A DNA stretch of 64,000 nt from a virus. Position 1 is the stretch's first letter; every line of letters starts with the position of its first letter. Shown here one piece after another: positions 45,542 to 53,189 of this stretch. The stretch spans positions 1 through 64,000 of IMG/VR virus record IMGVR_UViG_3300025093_000018; one strand, written 5' to 3'. The position numbers were made by a program, and so were the translations under genes. The notes under the pieces were generated by a model that saw only the letters and a program-made list of their open reading frames with translations, was not told the DNA's origin and did no database searches.

Positions 45542-47866
45542 TTAATACATTGGCTTTGGGTCATCAGGATCGGTCATATCTATCCATCTTACCCCACCAT
45601 GTTTTTTAAATTTTTCAGCTTCTAAGAATTGCTCCATCTCATTTCCTCCTTGACCTTTTTTCTCGGGAATTACTCCGTACCTTTTAATTCTACGACCGTC
45701 TGGTAACTTTTCTGTCCAATAACCAAAAGATTGTAATTGTTGAGTTTCTCTTACTGGTGGTTTAGCTACCTTACCCATTAAATCTTCATCTGATAATTCA
45801 CATAACCCCATAGCTATTACCATATCATACTTAGTACGATTATCTCTATCATAATCTTGTAGTTGAGCTAGTAAATCCGGAAACCATATTTTATCATAAC
45901 TATCATCAATATATGATTTAATTTTACCGTCCATATGATCAATAAGATAAGAACTTACCTGAGTACCTATTAAATTAGAGCTCTTCTTAGGGTCTCCCCC
46001 TTGTAAAGCAATAGATGGTCTCTTCTTTAGTAAGTGATAAAACCCCATATCTCTAAAATAACCAACAATACCAATTTTAGTATACTCTATATTTACTTGA
46101 GAGTTATAGTATATGGCCAGCTTAAGTGCATTACCCCAATCATCCCTAACATCGTCAGAACGTTTATTATATTTAGCAACATAAATATTTGATGTGTATT
46201 TAAAGTACCCTTTATCCACAACACGTTTTTTAACCATCATACAAAGTTCAGAACCTTTTTTATTATCTGTTGCGTAAGATGAATCAATATTACCTTGATC
46301 AATACTATCACAACCGGATACATATAAATCTTTCATTGGTTGTTTCTCGTCGTCAGGTAAATCTGTTATATCCTGCAACCAGTGTGGATGCTCTAGTATT
46401 TCTATATCACCAGTAGTTGGTGCTGGATCCCATTCTACCCCAATAATTTTACCATTCTCAGCTTGTTTCCATTTAAGGAAACCTCTACCAGGTTTTGGTA
46501 TATTATCTTTACCAAAGTCAATTGTGGTCCTTTGTGTGGCTATCTTATCCTGATCAAAGATATTTACTCCTGTACGTAAGAATACCTCTTTAATAGTCAT
46601 AGGGAATTCTTGTAGAAGCCCCATGTATGCAATTGGGTCTGATTTCTTCTTGGCTCTCTCTTCTTCCGTTTCCATTCTACCTAAAGCTACATCTGGGCAT
46701 CCACTATCTTCCCAAGTACCAGAACGTTTTATATGTGTTGGGATAAATATTCCACAACCTTTATCGCCAGCTTCTTCCCAATCCCATGTTGGTATACATT
46801 CACTAGCAATAGGATCCATAAATATCCCTTCTGCTTGATCATTTTCTACAGTACCTCCAGTCCCAGAATATAAAACTGTACATTTCTTCATACCACCCAT
46901 TACATACCAAGATCCTCTAGATTCTCTCATGCATGATTTAAGATCTCCTTTTTGTCCTGTAGGTGGGAACGCAGCAAACTCCTCTATTAACTGTATAGTA
47001 GGACGCTTACCCCTTGTCTTACCGGCGTTTTTACCATAAGTAATTTTTTCCATTTTAGCTAGATACCCTCTATCTTCTGTTGTACCATCTGGTAATTCTA
47101 CCACCTCTCCAGAATATTTCATTGTTAGCGAGTCGGTAATACGTTTATGTTTAAGAGCTCTATGTAACTTTTCAATAGCTGTTAAACATTCCTCAACCTT
47201 ATTCCAAGCCTCGGAAGTTGTTTCATCATTTGTAGAAGATACTACAGTCCAAGAGTTAGGGAATAATCTATATTCTCTATCCATAATCGAGCCCCATAGG
47301 TATGATTTACCTATACCACGACCTCCCATTAAAGATACATCTTGTTTTGTAAGTCTTGCCTTCCAAGCTATATCAAGTATATATCTATCGATATTACAAT
47401 AAAAAGGATGACCTGGGTCAAAATCAGGAACTAAGTTTCCGTCTTCATCATATTTTGGGACTGGGAATACAAAAACATTTAACCAGTAAACCATATAAGG
47501 ATTCCAATACTCACCATCAACCCAAACACCATGTTTACAATATTCTATAAGATCTCGATACCAATTCTCCATATCTAAAGAATCCGGATGATAAGCTGGT
47601 AAGTCTCTCCATTGTATTAGTTCTTTAGGTACAGGTCTATATACTAAGTAATCTTTTAAATTAATTTCTTCATTACCTGTTGGACAACCATATAATTTAT
47701 CTGGTACATCAGTAACATCAAACTCACCATTCATGATTTTTCCATCTTTCTTAACTAAGAAATCTAAATCAAACTTATCATAGTCATTTTCAAACGCAGC
47801 TCTTGGAAGTTTATTAATATCAATAAACTTTACCGGTTTTGGTTTATGTAATTCTCTAGTTGTCAT
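45542..47866 (-). CDS. Terminase large subunit
   Basis: Seven hundred and seventy-four residues. The ATPase Walker A is GGRGIGKS at residues 181-188, followed by VVSSTNDETTSEAWNK. Walker B is TIQLIEE at about 290-296 and a coupling-like YSGTGGT motif follows at about 333. The nuclease half starts near LYVSGCDSIDQGNID (Asp520 and neighbours as metal ligands). It packages DNA through the portal. The gene overlaps the 200-residue gene by one base (TAATG), and that upstream gene may be the small subunit. Confidence 0.9.
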   Translation of the reverse strand: MTTRELHKPKPVKFIDINKLPRAAFENDYDKFDLDFLVKKDGKIMNGEFDVTDVPDKLYGCPTGNEEINLKDYLVYRPVPKELIQWRDLPAYHPDSLDMENWYRDLIEYCKHGVWVDGEYWNPYMVYWLNVFVFPVPKYDEDGNLVPDFDPGHPFYCNIDRYILDIAWKARLTKQDVSLMGGRGIGKSYLWGSIMDREYRLFPNSWTVVSSTNDETTSEAWNKVEECLTAIEKLHRALKHKRITDSLTMKYSGEVVELPDGTTEDRGYLAKMEKITYGKNAGKTRGKRPTIQLIEEFAAFPPTGQKGDLKSCMRESRGSWYVMGGMKKCTVLYSGTGGTVENDQAEGIFMDPIASECIPTWDWEEAGDKGCGIFIPTHIKRSGTWEDSGCPDVALGRMETEEERAKKKSDPIAYMGLLQEFPMTIKEVFLRTGVNIFDQDKIATQRTTIDFGKDNIPKPGRGFLKWKQAENGKIIGVEWDPAPTTGDIEILEHPHWLQDITDLPDDEKQPMKDLYVSGCDSIDQGNIDSSYATDNKKGSELCMMVKKRVVDKGYFKYTSNIYVAKYNKRSDDVRDDWGNALKLAIYYNSQVNIEYTKIGIVGYFRDMGFYHLLKKRPSIALQGGDPKKSSNLIGTQVSSYLIDHMDGKIKSYIDDSYDKIWFPDLLAQLQDYDRDNRTKYDMVIAMGLCELSDEDLMGKVAKPPVRETQQLQSFGYWTEKLPDGRRIKRYGVIPEKKGQGGNEMEQFLEAEKFKKHGGVRWIDMTDPDDPKPMY

Positions 47867-48468
47867 TACTCTTCATCATCCCTAAACACGCCACGTTCTA
47901 TCATAGAACTTCCCTTATCTCCTCTAACTCTACCAACATTTTCTACTTTCTTAGCTGTTTCCTTGGCTTTTAACATACCAACTGCTAGTACTTCTAATTG
48001 TTTTACAAATCCAGCAATAGCTCTCTCATTAGTAACAACCTTATCTAGTTGACCGTCTTCATCATGAACAATCTCTATAAAGGGTTCTGTTTTATTTAAT
48101 AAAGCACTGATTTCATCAATTTTCTTTTGTTGTACCATAGCAGATCTTTCTAACGCATCCTCATTAAAGTAGTTGTATGCGTCCATAGCAGCATCTATAA
48201 GACTCTGTTCTTTATTAGTGAATGATGTTTTATTGATAGGACCTAGAGCTCTGACCATGGCTTGTCTAGGTTTTTCGCGGTAGTCTACATCTTTCATAGG
48301 ATTGCTGTTTGTAAGATCACAACAATAAAATACGTATAATAACATACGCATGCCTAGCTCTTCTTTGTTCTTTTTACTAGCGTATTCAAGGATATTAGTA
48401 AATTCCTCAATCATAGCTAATTTAGGATCAATAGCTAGTTTACCACCAAGTAGTGTAAACGATATCAT
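47866..48468 (-). CDS. Helical protein upstream of terminase (possible small subunit)
   Basis: Two hundred residues, mostly helical (IEEFTNILEYASKKNKEELG), with the C-terminal third rich in Lys and Arg (AKKVENVGRVRGDKGSS). No clear helix-turn-helix was recognised. The position immediately upstream of, and coupled to, the large terminase subunit suggests a small-subunit role, as in many tailed phages; this is inference. Confidence 0.7.
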   Translation of the reverse strand: MISFTLLGGKLAIDPKLAMIEEFTNILEYASKKNKEELGMRMLLYVFYCCDLTNSNPMKDVDYREKPRQAMVRALGPINKTSFTNKEQSLIDAAMDAYNYFNEDALERSAMVQQKKIDEISALLNKTEPFIEIVHDEDGQLDKVVTNERAIAGFVKQLEVLAVGMLKAKETAKKVENVGRVRGDKGSSMIERGVFRDDEE

Positions 48469-48491
48469 ATTCTTCTTATTATCTTATATTA

Positions 48492-48710
48492 TTATTTCGA
48501 ATGTACTAAATCTTTAGTATTAAAGATCTGTTCTTGATATTCTCCTTTATTTGTAAACCAAAAACATAAAACACCCATTAGCTGAGGTTTATTAGTCTTC
48601 TCATCTTTCATTCGACTTTTCTTGATCTCTTTAACGATCATTTGAGGTCTAAACATAATTTCCTGTTTCAACTCTACAACTTCTCCAGGAACAAAATATA
48701 CCATACTCAT
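48492..48710 (-). CDS. Small protein at the head of the morphogenesis operon
   Basis: Seventy-two residues, starting MSMVYFVPGEVVELKQ, then a basic stretch (KEIKKSRMKDEKTNKPQ) and a beta strand GVLCFWF. The fold looks like a small beta-barrel. It follows the best promoter candidate of the late block by about 35 bp. Function unknown. Confidence 0.7.
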   Translation of the reverse strand: MSMVYFVPGEVVELKQEIMFRPQMIVKEIKKSRMKDEKTNKPQLMGVLCFWFTNKGEYQEQIFNTKDLVHSK

Positions 48711-48739
48711 AACTTATTAACATTAAAATTTATATTACT

Positions 48740-48769
48740 TTAATATAAGAAAGTTTTTAATAAGGTCAA
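48740..48769 (-). promoter_or_regulatory. Candidate promoter of the terminase-capsid operon
   Basis: On the minus strand TTG, then exactly 19 bases, then TATATTAA. Spacing and the TA..TT core agree with the Bacteroidetes TTG-N19-TAnnTTTG form, though the last two bases differ. The start site would be about 10-25 bases before the ATG of the 72-residue gene. Confidence 0.5.
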
Positions 48770-48773
48770 TGGG

Positions 48774-48806
48774 ATTCGCGATTCGCGTATTGCATATCGT
48801 GATATG
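48774..48806. repeat. Tandem ATTCGCG and CATATCGTGATATG palindrome
   Basis: Two adjacent ATTCGCG copies are followed, six bases on, by CATATC-GT-GATATG. They lie between the tRNA-Arg 3' end and the late promoter candidate, a good place for a regulator site or a tRNA 3'-processing signal. Confidence 0.45.
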
Positions 48807-48814
48807 GAATATTG

Positions 48815-48887
48815 TTACCCCGCTAGGACTCGAACCCAGATCTGCGGGGCCGTAACCCACTGTTTTATCCAATTAAACTACAAGGCA
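48815..48887 (-). tRNA. tRNA-Arg(ACG)
   Basis: Cloverleaf with acceptor TGCCTTG/CGGGGTA (several G-U pairs), D-stem GTTT/AAAC, anticodon stem GTGGG/CCCGC around TTACGGC, and T-loop TTCGAGT. Anticodon ACG; 3' CCA not encoded. An ACG anticodon needs A-to-I editing to read CGC and CGA. Confidence 0.8.
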
Positions 48888-48893
48888 ATATAG

Positions 48894-48964
48894 AGCACCT
48901 GGTAGGATTCGAACCTACGTCTGAGGTTTTGCAGACCCCTGCCTAGCCACTCGGCCACAGGTGC
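48894..48964 (-). tRNA. tRNA-Cys(GCA)
   Basis: Acceptor GCACCTG/CAGGTGC is perfect; anticodon stem GGGGT/ACCTC surrounds CTGCAAA (anticodon GCA); the T-arm is GTAGG TTCGAAT CCTAC. CCA not encoded. Confidence 0.9.
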
Positions 48965-48968
48965 GTAG

Positions 48969-49039
48969 CACGACAGGAAGGATTCGAACCTTCATGATAC
49001 GGTTTTGGAGACCGATCAGCACAACCTACGCTCTGAAGT
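48969..49039 (-). tRNA. tRNA-Trp(CCA)-like, degenerate acceptor
   Basis: The T-arm GAAGG TTCGAAT CCTTC and the anticodon loop CTCCAAA (CCA) are clear, but acceptor ACTTCAG/CTGTCGT has two central mismatches and the D-arm is short and weak. It may be a decaying gene or one that needs repair or special processing. Confidence 0.55.
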
Positions 49040-49044
49040 AAATA

Positions 49045-49101
49045 TTGTTATTTATATCCGATTAGTAAGGTTATAAGTGACTAACCAGATATAAATAACA
49101 A
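49045..49101. repeat. 14-bp inverted repeat between tRNA genes
   Basis: TTGTTATTTATATC and GATATAAATAACAA are exact complements separated by 29 bases that can add GGTTA/TAACC. In the transcript this is a long hairpin between tRNA-Leu(TAA) and the tRNA-Trp-like gene, possibly an RNase processing signal. Confidence 0.6.
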
Positions 49102-49107
49102 GTTTTG

Positions 49108-49190
49108 TAGCCGGGGCGGGAATCGAACCCGCACGTCCTAGGGACAACGGATTTTAAGTCCGTCGCGTCTACCTGTTCCGCCACCCGGCC
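49108..49190 (-). tRNA. tRNA-Leu(TAA)
   Basis: Class II tRNA. Acceptor GGCCGGG/CCCGGCT, anticodon stem ACGGA/TCCGT around CTTAAAA (TAA), variable arm containing GTCC-CTA-GGAC, and T-arm GCGGG TTCGATT CCCGC. CCA not encoded. Confidence 0.9.
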
Positions 49191-49252
49191 ATAGATTATA
49201 TTTGTTTCATTACCATTCACGTACAGTGAACAGGGACTTTTATTGAACATTG

Positions 49253-49333
49253 TAGCTTCGGTGGGATTCGAACCCACAAACCTCTTGCTTCTAAGGCAAG
49301 GTACTCTTCCATTCGTCTTTACGGCACGAAGCT
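49253..49333 (-). tRNA. Atypical tRNA, anticodon TAG (Leu?)
   Basis: Perfect acceptor AGCTTCG/CGAAGCT, anticodon stem CTTGC/GCAAG around CTTAGAA (anticodon TAG), and T-arm GTGGG TTCGAAT CCCAC. The variable region is only six bases, unlike a leucine tRNA, and the D-arm region is about 26 bases with just a GTA/TAC stem. Identity is therefore uncertain. Confidence 0.6.
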
Positions 49334-49338
49334 ATTTG

Positions 49339-49414
49339 TAGCCCTAGAGAGGATCGAACTCTCTTTTCCGCAGTGAAAACGCGACGTCCTAACCAACAAT
49401 TAGACGATAGGGCC
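49339..49414 (-). tRNA. tRNA-Glu(TTC)
   Basis: Acceptor GGCCCTA/TAGGGCT, anticodon loop TTTTCAC (TTC) and T-arm GAGAG TTCGATC CTCTC. It is the first tRNA of its cluster and begins only about six bases after a GC hairpin with a U-tract. Confidence 0.85.
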
Positions 49415-49420
49415 ATAAAA

Positions 49421-49450
49421 CAAAAAACCCCGGTGGTTACCGAGGTTCTT
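49421..49450 (-). terminator. Terminator or attenuator at the head of tRNA cluster A
   Basis: On the minus strand AACCTCGGT pairs with ACCGGGGTT around AACC, followed by TTTTTTG. It separates a short leader from tRNA-Glu with almost no gap, so the tRNAs need read-through or antitermination unless they have a promoter inside the hairpin. Confidence 0.75.
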
Positions 49451-49490
49451 TAGTGTTTAACTTTAAAACTTTAAATTATGTCAATCAAAT

Positions 49491-49577
49491 TCAAATATCT
49501 TTAGCGCATACACCAGAACCTCCGTTGGATTCTTCCAACAGCCATAAACAAAGTTCTAATGTGCGTAATGTTTTCAT
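49491..49577 (-). CDS. Possible 28-codon leader ORF before tRNA cluster A
   Basis: A frame MKTLRTLELCLWLLEESN... lies between a TAAATTTG box and the cluster A hairpin. It has no family and no SD. Two other tRNA leaders also contain a frame of 25-30 codons, but these may be chance; translation is not supported by anything else. Confidence 0.25.
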   Translation of the reverse strand: MKTLRTLELCLWLLEESNGGSGVCAKDI

Positions 49578-49581
49578 ATTG

Positions 49582-49589
49582 CAAATTTA
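49582..49589 (-). promoter_or_regulatory. Promoter-like -7 box of tRNA cluster A leader
   Basis: TAAATTTG on the minus strand fits TAnnTTTG. It ends five bases before the leader ATG, so a transcript starting here would be leaderless or nearly so. No TTG lies at -33. Confidence 0.4.
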
Positions 49590-49616
49590 ATAATAAAATT
49601 TAAAAGTAAAATGGGG

Positions 49617-50063
49617 TTAATCGTAAACTCGAACTTCTATAGTGTGATTTTTATAAAACTCGTTATTTACATAAGTTCCAGCAGAGTTAACCATTTCATA
49701 ATAAATAGTATTTACATCTTCCCAATACGCTAATACGTGACTATTACCATTTTGTGCTGTATTATTATGAAAAACTGCAGTTTTACCTTCTGTAAATACT
49801 CCAGCTAAGGTCATATAATAACCACCTGGGTACCCAGCATAACTCCAAACAGGTGTTCCTCCTAAAGTATTTTCTAATACAGTAGCATCAGGAGCACTAG
49901 TACCTGATTGTGTTAATGTTGCTGTATATACTCTATAGGGTCTTACAGTCTTATTGGCTAAAGCTATAAGTTCCTCTCTAAGTCTATTAATATCTTTTAC
50001 ATCTTTACCAGTATGTTGTATATTGGCTTTGATAGAATCTGTAGTATCAGATACTTGTCCCAT
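49617..50063 (-). CDS. Virion accessory protein (VYTATLTQSGT type)
   Basis: One hundred and forty-eight residues. A helical N-terminal half-segment (DINRLREELIALANKTVRPY) is followed by YRVYTATLTQSGTSAPDATV and LENTLGGTPVWSY, a pattern I recall in small proteins common in Bacteroidetes phages next to fibre or capsid genes. The end is beta-rich (NHTIEVRVYD). It probably caps or decorates the virion. It follows the 144-residue gene by 26 bp. Confidence 0.75.
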   Translation of the reverse strand: MGQVSDTTDSIKANIQHTGKDVKDINRLREELIALANKTVRPYRVYTATLTQSGTSAPDATVLENTLGGTPVWSYAGYPGGYYMTLAGVFTEGKTAVFHNNTAQNGNSHVLAYWEDVNTIYYEMVNSAGTYVNNEFYKNHTIEVRVYD

Positions 50064-50089
50064 AATTGATTATTTTTAATTAAATTTTA

Positions 50090-50524
50090 TTAACTCTTAA
50101 CTGACCAATCAATTACCATTGCAGCGTCTAATGCGTTAGAAGCGTGAGCATTAAAGATCTTAATAGTAAGGGTATCATCTGTAGGCTCTACTTTAGAGAT
50201 TACAGGCATTCCAGCTCCTGTATAACTAGAGATTACAGCTGTAACAATTGAACCTGTAGTTAGTAAAGTATTAGAAATAGTTAATACAGTTGCTTCTGTA
50301 AGAGCAGCAGTTGATAACGCAGCAGTAGTAGATTTACCAACTGAGTTATTTAATGTAGGTGTTGCACCTGTTGTTGTGTTGTCTGAAGCTTCACCTGTTA
50401 AGTAGTTAGCTACATCAGTCATGAAGTTTCTAAGGGTCGTAGTAAAATCTTTTCTATCTGAATTGTATTGTAAGTCAGCTAAGATTCTAGTTTTAAGACC
50501 CGCGGATCCTGTAATAGTTGCCAT
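50090..50524 (-). CDS. Small virion-type protein, beta-rich
   Basis: One hundred and forty-four residues. An N-terminal helix (GLKTRILADLQYNSDRKDF) is followed by a beta domain with LTISNTLLTTGSIVTAVISS and VEPTDDTLTIKIFNAHASNA, the usual shape of phage head-decoration or head-fibre proteins. It stands alone upstream of the 148-residue protein, with a promoter-like sequence 40-75 bp before the ATG. Confidence 0.75.
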   Translation of the reverse strand: MATITGSAGLKTRILADLQYNSDRKDFTTTLRNFMTDVANYLTGEASDNTTTGATPTLNNSVGKSTTAALSTAALTEATVLTISNTLLTTGSIVTAVISSYTGAGMPVISKVEPTDDTLTIKIFNAHASNALDAAMVIDWSVKS

Positions 50525-50564
50525 AATTTTTTATTTAAAATATTAATTAATATTGTTTATACGA

Positions 50565-50596
50565 CTAAAGAATACAAAAATTTATCGTAAATACAA
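50565..50596 (-). promoter_or_regulatory. Weak promoter candidate for the 144/148-residue genes
   Basis: TTG, 19 bases, then TATTCTTTAG on the minus strand. Spacing fits the Bacteroidetes form, but the -7 box has an extra base. It lies in the only gap of this gene pair. Confidence 0.35.
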
Positions 50597-50625
50597 GGTT
50601 AATTACAAACTATTTAATTTAAGTA

Positions 50626-52890
50626 TTATTTATAAGGTAATAGATTACTCTTTTTTACTGAGTTTGTTTTAAATTCTGGTAATGTATAAGCATTTCCAGT
50701 CTTTAAATAATCTTGTAACTGGGTAAACTTCTCTTTAATCTTGGTATCTTTTAAATATACTTCTCTAGCTTTAGGCCAATATCTAGCCTTTTCAAACTCT
50801 TCTTCAGTTCCTTCAAACATTAATCCCCTGATCTGTCCATCTATCCAATTCTCTTTAAACTGCTCTTTACCATCTCCCTCTCCATAATCTTCCTTAGACA
50901 TTTCCCAATCACGCTCAAAATCTCCTTTATGTTTTTCCAAGAAAGCATCCTCAAATTCTTTTCTATGTTTTTTGTACACTTTATCACTAGTCATACCATG
51001 CATCATATCTAACATGATAGACTGCTCGTTGTTAGTTTTAGGGTCATAGACTATACCATGAGTACCAGGTTTAGGGTGATCATATGAATATCCACTATAA
51101 TAAGTTACTTTTTCTCGTCCTTCTTTAGGACTGAAATACTCTATACTACCAACACCAGTCTTATCTCTTGTGAACTCTGGGTCAGATTTTATAGTAACTT
51201 CACCCATGTTTTTAAATGCTGGATATTTATTATAGATGTTATCAAGCATTACCCCACCTTGTTGATACTTCAATAACACTCCTCCATTCCTTTTTGATTG
51301 TATTGATACAGCTCCAGATACTCCCACCAAAGGTGTTGTAGTGTAAACAGCATTTAAAAACTGTTTTAGGTCTTTTTTATCTAAATTCACTACTAAATTA
51401 GTAATATCATTTGGTAAATCTCCTCCTATTCTACTGCTAGATTTTAATTGATCAATGGCTGCATCAGATATATCCCCACCACTCCATAAGCCCTTTTCTT
51501 TTAGATAGGATAGAGCTCTAACACCTCTAACTTGTTGTTCTGGTTTTTTATTTAAATATTCTATTGTACGAATAACTTGTGGATTATCAGATTGTTGTCG
51601 TATAGTTTTAAAAGGTATCCCTTTCATACTATAGTCAATATTATACGTATTTGAGGCGTGTATAAATTCATGGTTAGCTATATTACTTAACTCCTTATTA
51701 TTAACGTTTTTATCTATACCTAACCAAACATGCGGGTTTTCATCTATAGTAGAAGAAAATCCTAACTGTCTAGTATCTACCCCGGTCATATCTTTATACG
51801 TAACTTCAGTTTTATTTAACTTATGTAAAGCTATTGCTCTAGCTCTCTTAGCATCAGCCTTACTTTCTTTGGCTACAGACATTCTACGTTTTAACCATTC
51901 ATCTGATTTTAACCAATTTTCTTGTTCTTTAAATGCTTTTTGTACTACCTCCAAATTCTTCTTACTTGGTATCACAGTAGGTGTGTTTAATAAATCTTTC
52001 TTTTTATATAATTGCTTATTTATAATATGTTGTTGTTTATCTTTTGGAGACTTTTTAACTATTTCCCAAAACTCTCTATCTTTTGATGTTAATAATTTAA
52101 TTTTATCATTTGATAATTTTAATATATCATCAACTGACTTAATATTATTAGTATTTGTATTTAAAGCGTCATATACATTTTTTACACTACCATCCTGATT
52201 ATAATGTATAGTTCTCTTTGTATCTATCTTTGCTTTACCTTCTGGGGATAAAAAAGAATTAAATATTTCCTCTTCTTTACTATAAATCGGTTTCTTTTTA
52301 GATAAATAAGGTTCTAATTTAGGGTCAAGAGTTGTTTTATTTAGTTTAGGATATATAACTGTTCCTTTATATACTTTAGGTGAAGGGGATTTTCTTAGTA
52401 ATCCTAAACCACTCTTACTTACAGGTTTAACATACTTACCAAGTTTAAGAGTATGCGCTGCTGCACCTATTTCTGGGGCTACAGCAATTACATCTAAAGC
52501 TTGATCAACACCTTCCCAATAAGGGCTCTTAGTGATAGGATTTACATAAGACATTTGAGCGTACATAGCTGAACCTGGGTTTGCGTACATAGTTAAATCT
52601 GCGGCAGTCTTCGCGGTACCTTTTGCTGTCCCTACAGGGTCATCTATAATTCTTGTCATAGAATTAAACGGTGTTATATCACCTAAAAAATTCATAACAC
52701 TATGACCTATTTGATCTAATTCTTCAGTTGTAGACTTAGATTTAACTGTAAATTCTGATAAATCAGGTGCCTGATAAACATCTGTTTTAGGGTTATACTT
52801 AGTTACGGTACCTTTTTTATAAGCTTTTTTATAATCAGAAGTTCCGTATTTAATCCCGCCACCTTTTTGGTATTTTAATAATATACCCAT
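50626..52890 (-). CDS. KYQxGG-type virion protein with HEFIH zincin motif
   Basis: Seven hundred and fifty-four residues starting MGILLKYQKGGGIKYG, with a second copy NGGVLLKYQQGGVML at residues 535-549. A hydrophobic Ala/Gly-rich stretch lies at about 95-150. HEFIH at residues 407-411 (context NIANHEFIHASNTY) is an HExxH zincin motif, suggesting a metalloprotease. The 205 residues after the second motif are acidic and helical and look like a separate module. The gene stands apart from the morphogenesis block, between tRNA clusters A and B. A virion-packaged protease or a maturation target is inferred. Confidence 0.8.
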   Translation of the reverse strand: MGILLKYQKGGGIKYGTSDYKKAYKKGTVTKYNPKTDVYQAPDLSEFTVKSKSTTEELDQIGHSVMNFLGDITPFNSMTRIIDDPVGTAKGTAKTAADLTMYANPGSAMYAQMSYVNPITKSPYWEGVDQALDVIAVAPEIGAAAHTLKLGKYVKPVSKSGLGLLRKSPSPKVYKGTVIYPKLNKTTLDPKLEPYLSKKKPIYSKEEEIFNSFLSPEGKAKIDTKRTIHYNQDGSVKNVYDALNTNTNNIKSVDDILKLSNDKIKLLTSKDREFWEIVKKSPKDKQQHIINKQLYKKKDLLNTPTVIPSKKNLEVVQKAFKEQENWLKSDEWLKRRMSVAKESKADAKRARAIALHKLNKTEVTYKDMTGVDTRQLGFSSTIDENPHVWLGIDKNVNNKELSNIANHEFIHASNTYNIDYSMKGIPFKTIRQQSDNPQVIRTIEYLNKKPEQQVRGVRALSYLKEKGLWSGGDISDAAIDQLKSSSRIGGDLPNDITNLVVNLDKKDLKQFLNAVYTTTPLVGVSGAVSIQSKRNGGVLLKYQQGGVMLDNIYNKYPAFKNMGEVTIKSDPEFTRDKTGVGSIEYFSPKEGREKVTYYSGYSYDHPKPGTHGIVYDPKTNNEQSIMLDMMHGMTSDKVYKKHRKEFEDAFLEKHKGDFERDWEMSKEDYGEGDGKEQFKENWIDGQIRGLMFEGTEEEFEKARYWPKAREVYLKDTKIKEKFTQLQDYLKTGNAYTLPEFKTNSVKKSNLLPYK

Positions 52891-52928
52891 ATCTAGGTAA
52901 TGTACAAAAAATTATTAAAAATATAAAG

Positions 52929-53002
52929 TACTCCCGGTAGGATTCGAACCTGGAACCGTCCCCTTAGAAGGGGGATGCTCTATCCAGTTGAGCTACGGGG
53001 CC
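52929..53002 (-). tRNA. tRNA-Arg(TCT), 3' half mismatched
   Basis: D-stem GCTC/GAGC and anticodon stem TCCCC/GGGGA around CTTCTAA (TCT) are perfect. The outer two T-stem pairs and two acceptor pairs (GGCCCCG against CGGGAGT) do not match. Either degenerate or repaired after transcription. It is the sole tRNA of cluster B. Confidence 0.65.
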
Positions 53003-53005
53003 AAA

Positions 53006-53040
53006 TAAAAAAGCCCCGGAACTTTGTAGTCCGAGGCTTC
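53006..53040 (-). terminator. Terminator or attenuator at the head of tRNA cluster B
   Basis: On the minus strand AAGCCTCGGA pairs with TCCGGGGCTT around CTACAAAGT, then TTTTTT. tRNA-Arg(TCT) begins four to ten bases later, the same arrangement as in clusters A and C. Confidence 0.75.
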
Positions 53041-53076
53041 CTGTTATATATGAATTATTCTTACTTACATATTTAC

Positions 53077-53140
53077 AAATACAGATAGCCGCGGACTCCG
53101 TCTCGAATCGACAGTTCCGTTACTCTTAATGCCTGTATTT
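53077..53140 (-). ncRNA. Structured leader of tRNA cluster B
   Basis: AAATACAG at one end and CTGTATTT at the other form an 8-bp closing stem around about 48 bases that contain CGGAACT/AGTCCG and GTC/GAC pairs with a TTCGA loop. A 30-codon frame (53065-53157) overlaps it and may be chance. Looks like a folded RNA leader or a degenerated tRNA; identity unknown. Confidence 0.4.
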
Positions 53141-53189
53141 ATAATTATTGCTTGCATGTTGATTGCAATATAAATATTAAATTTTAAAC

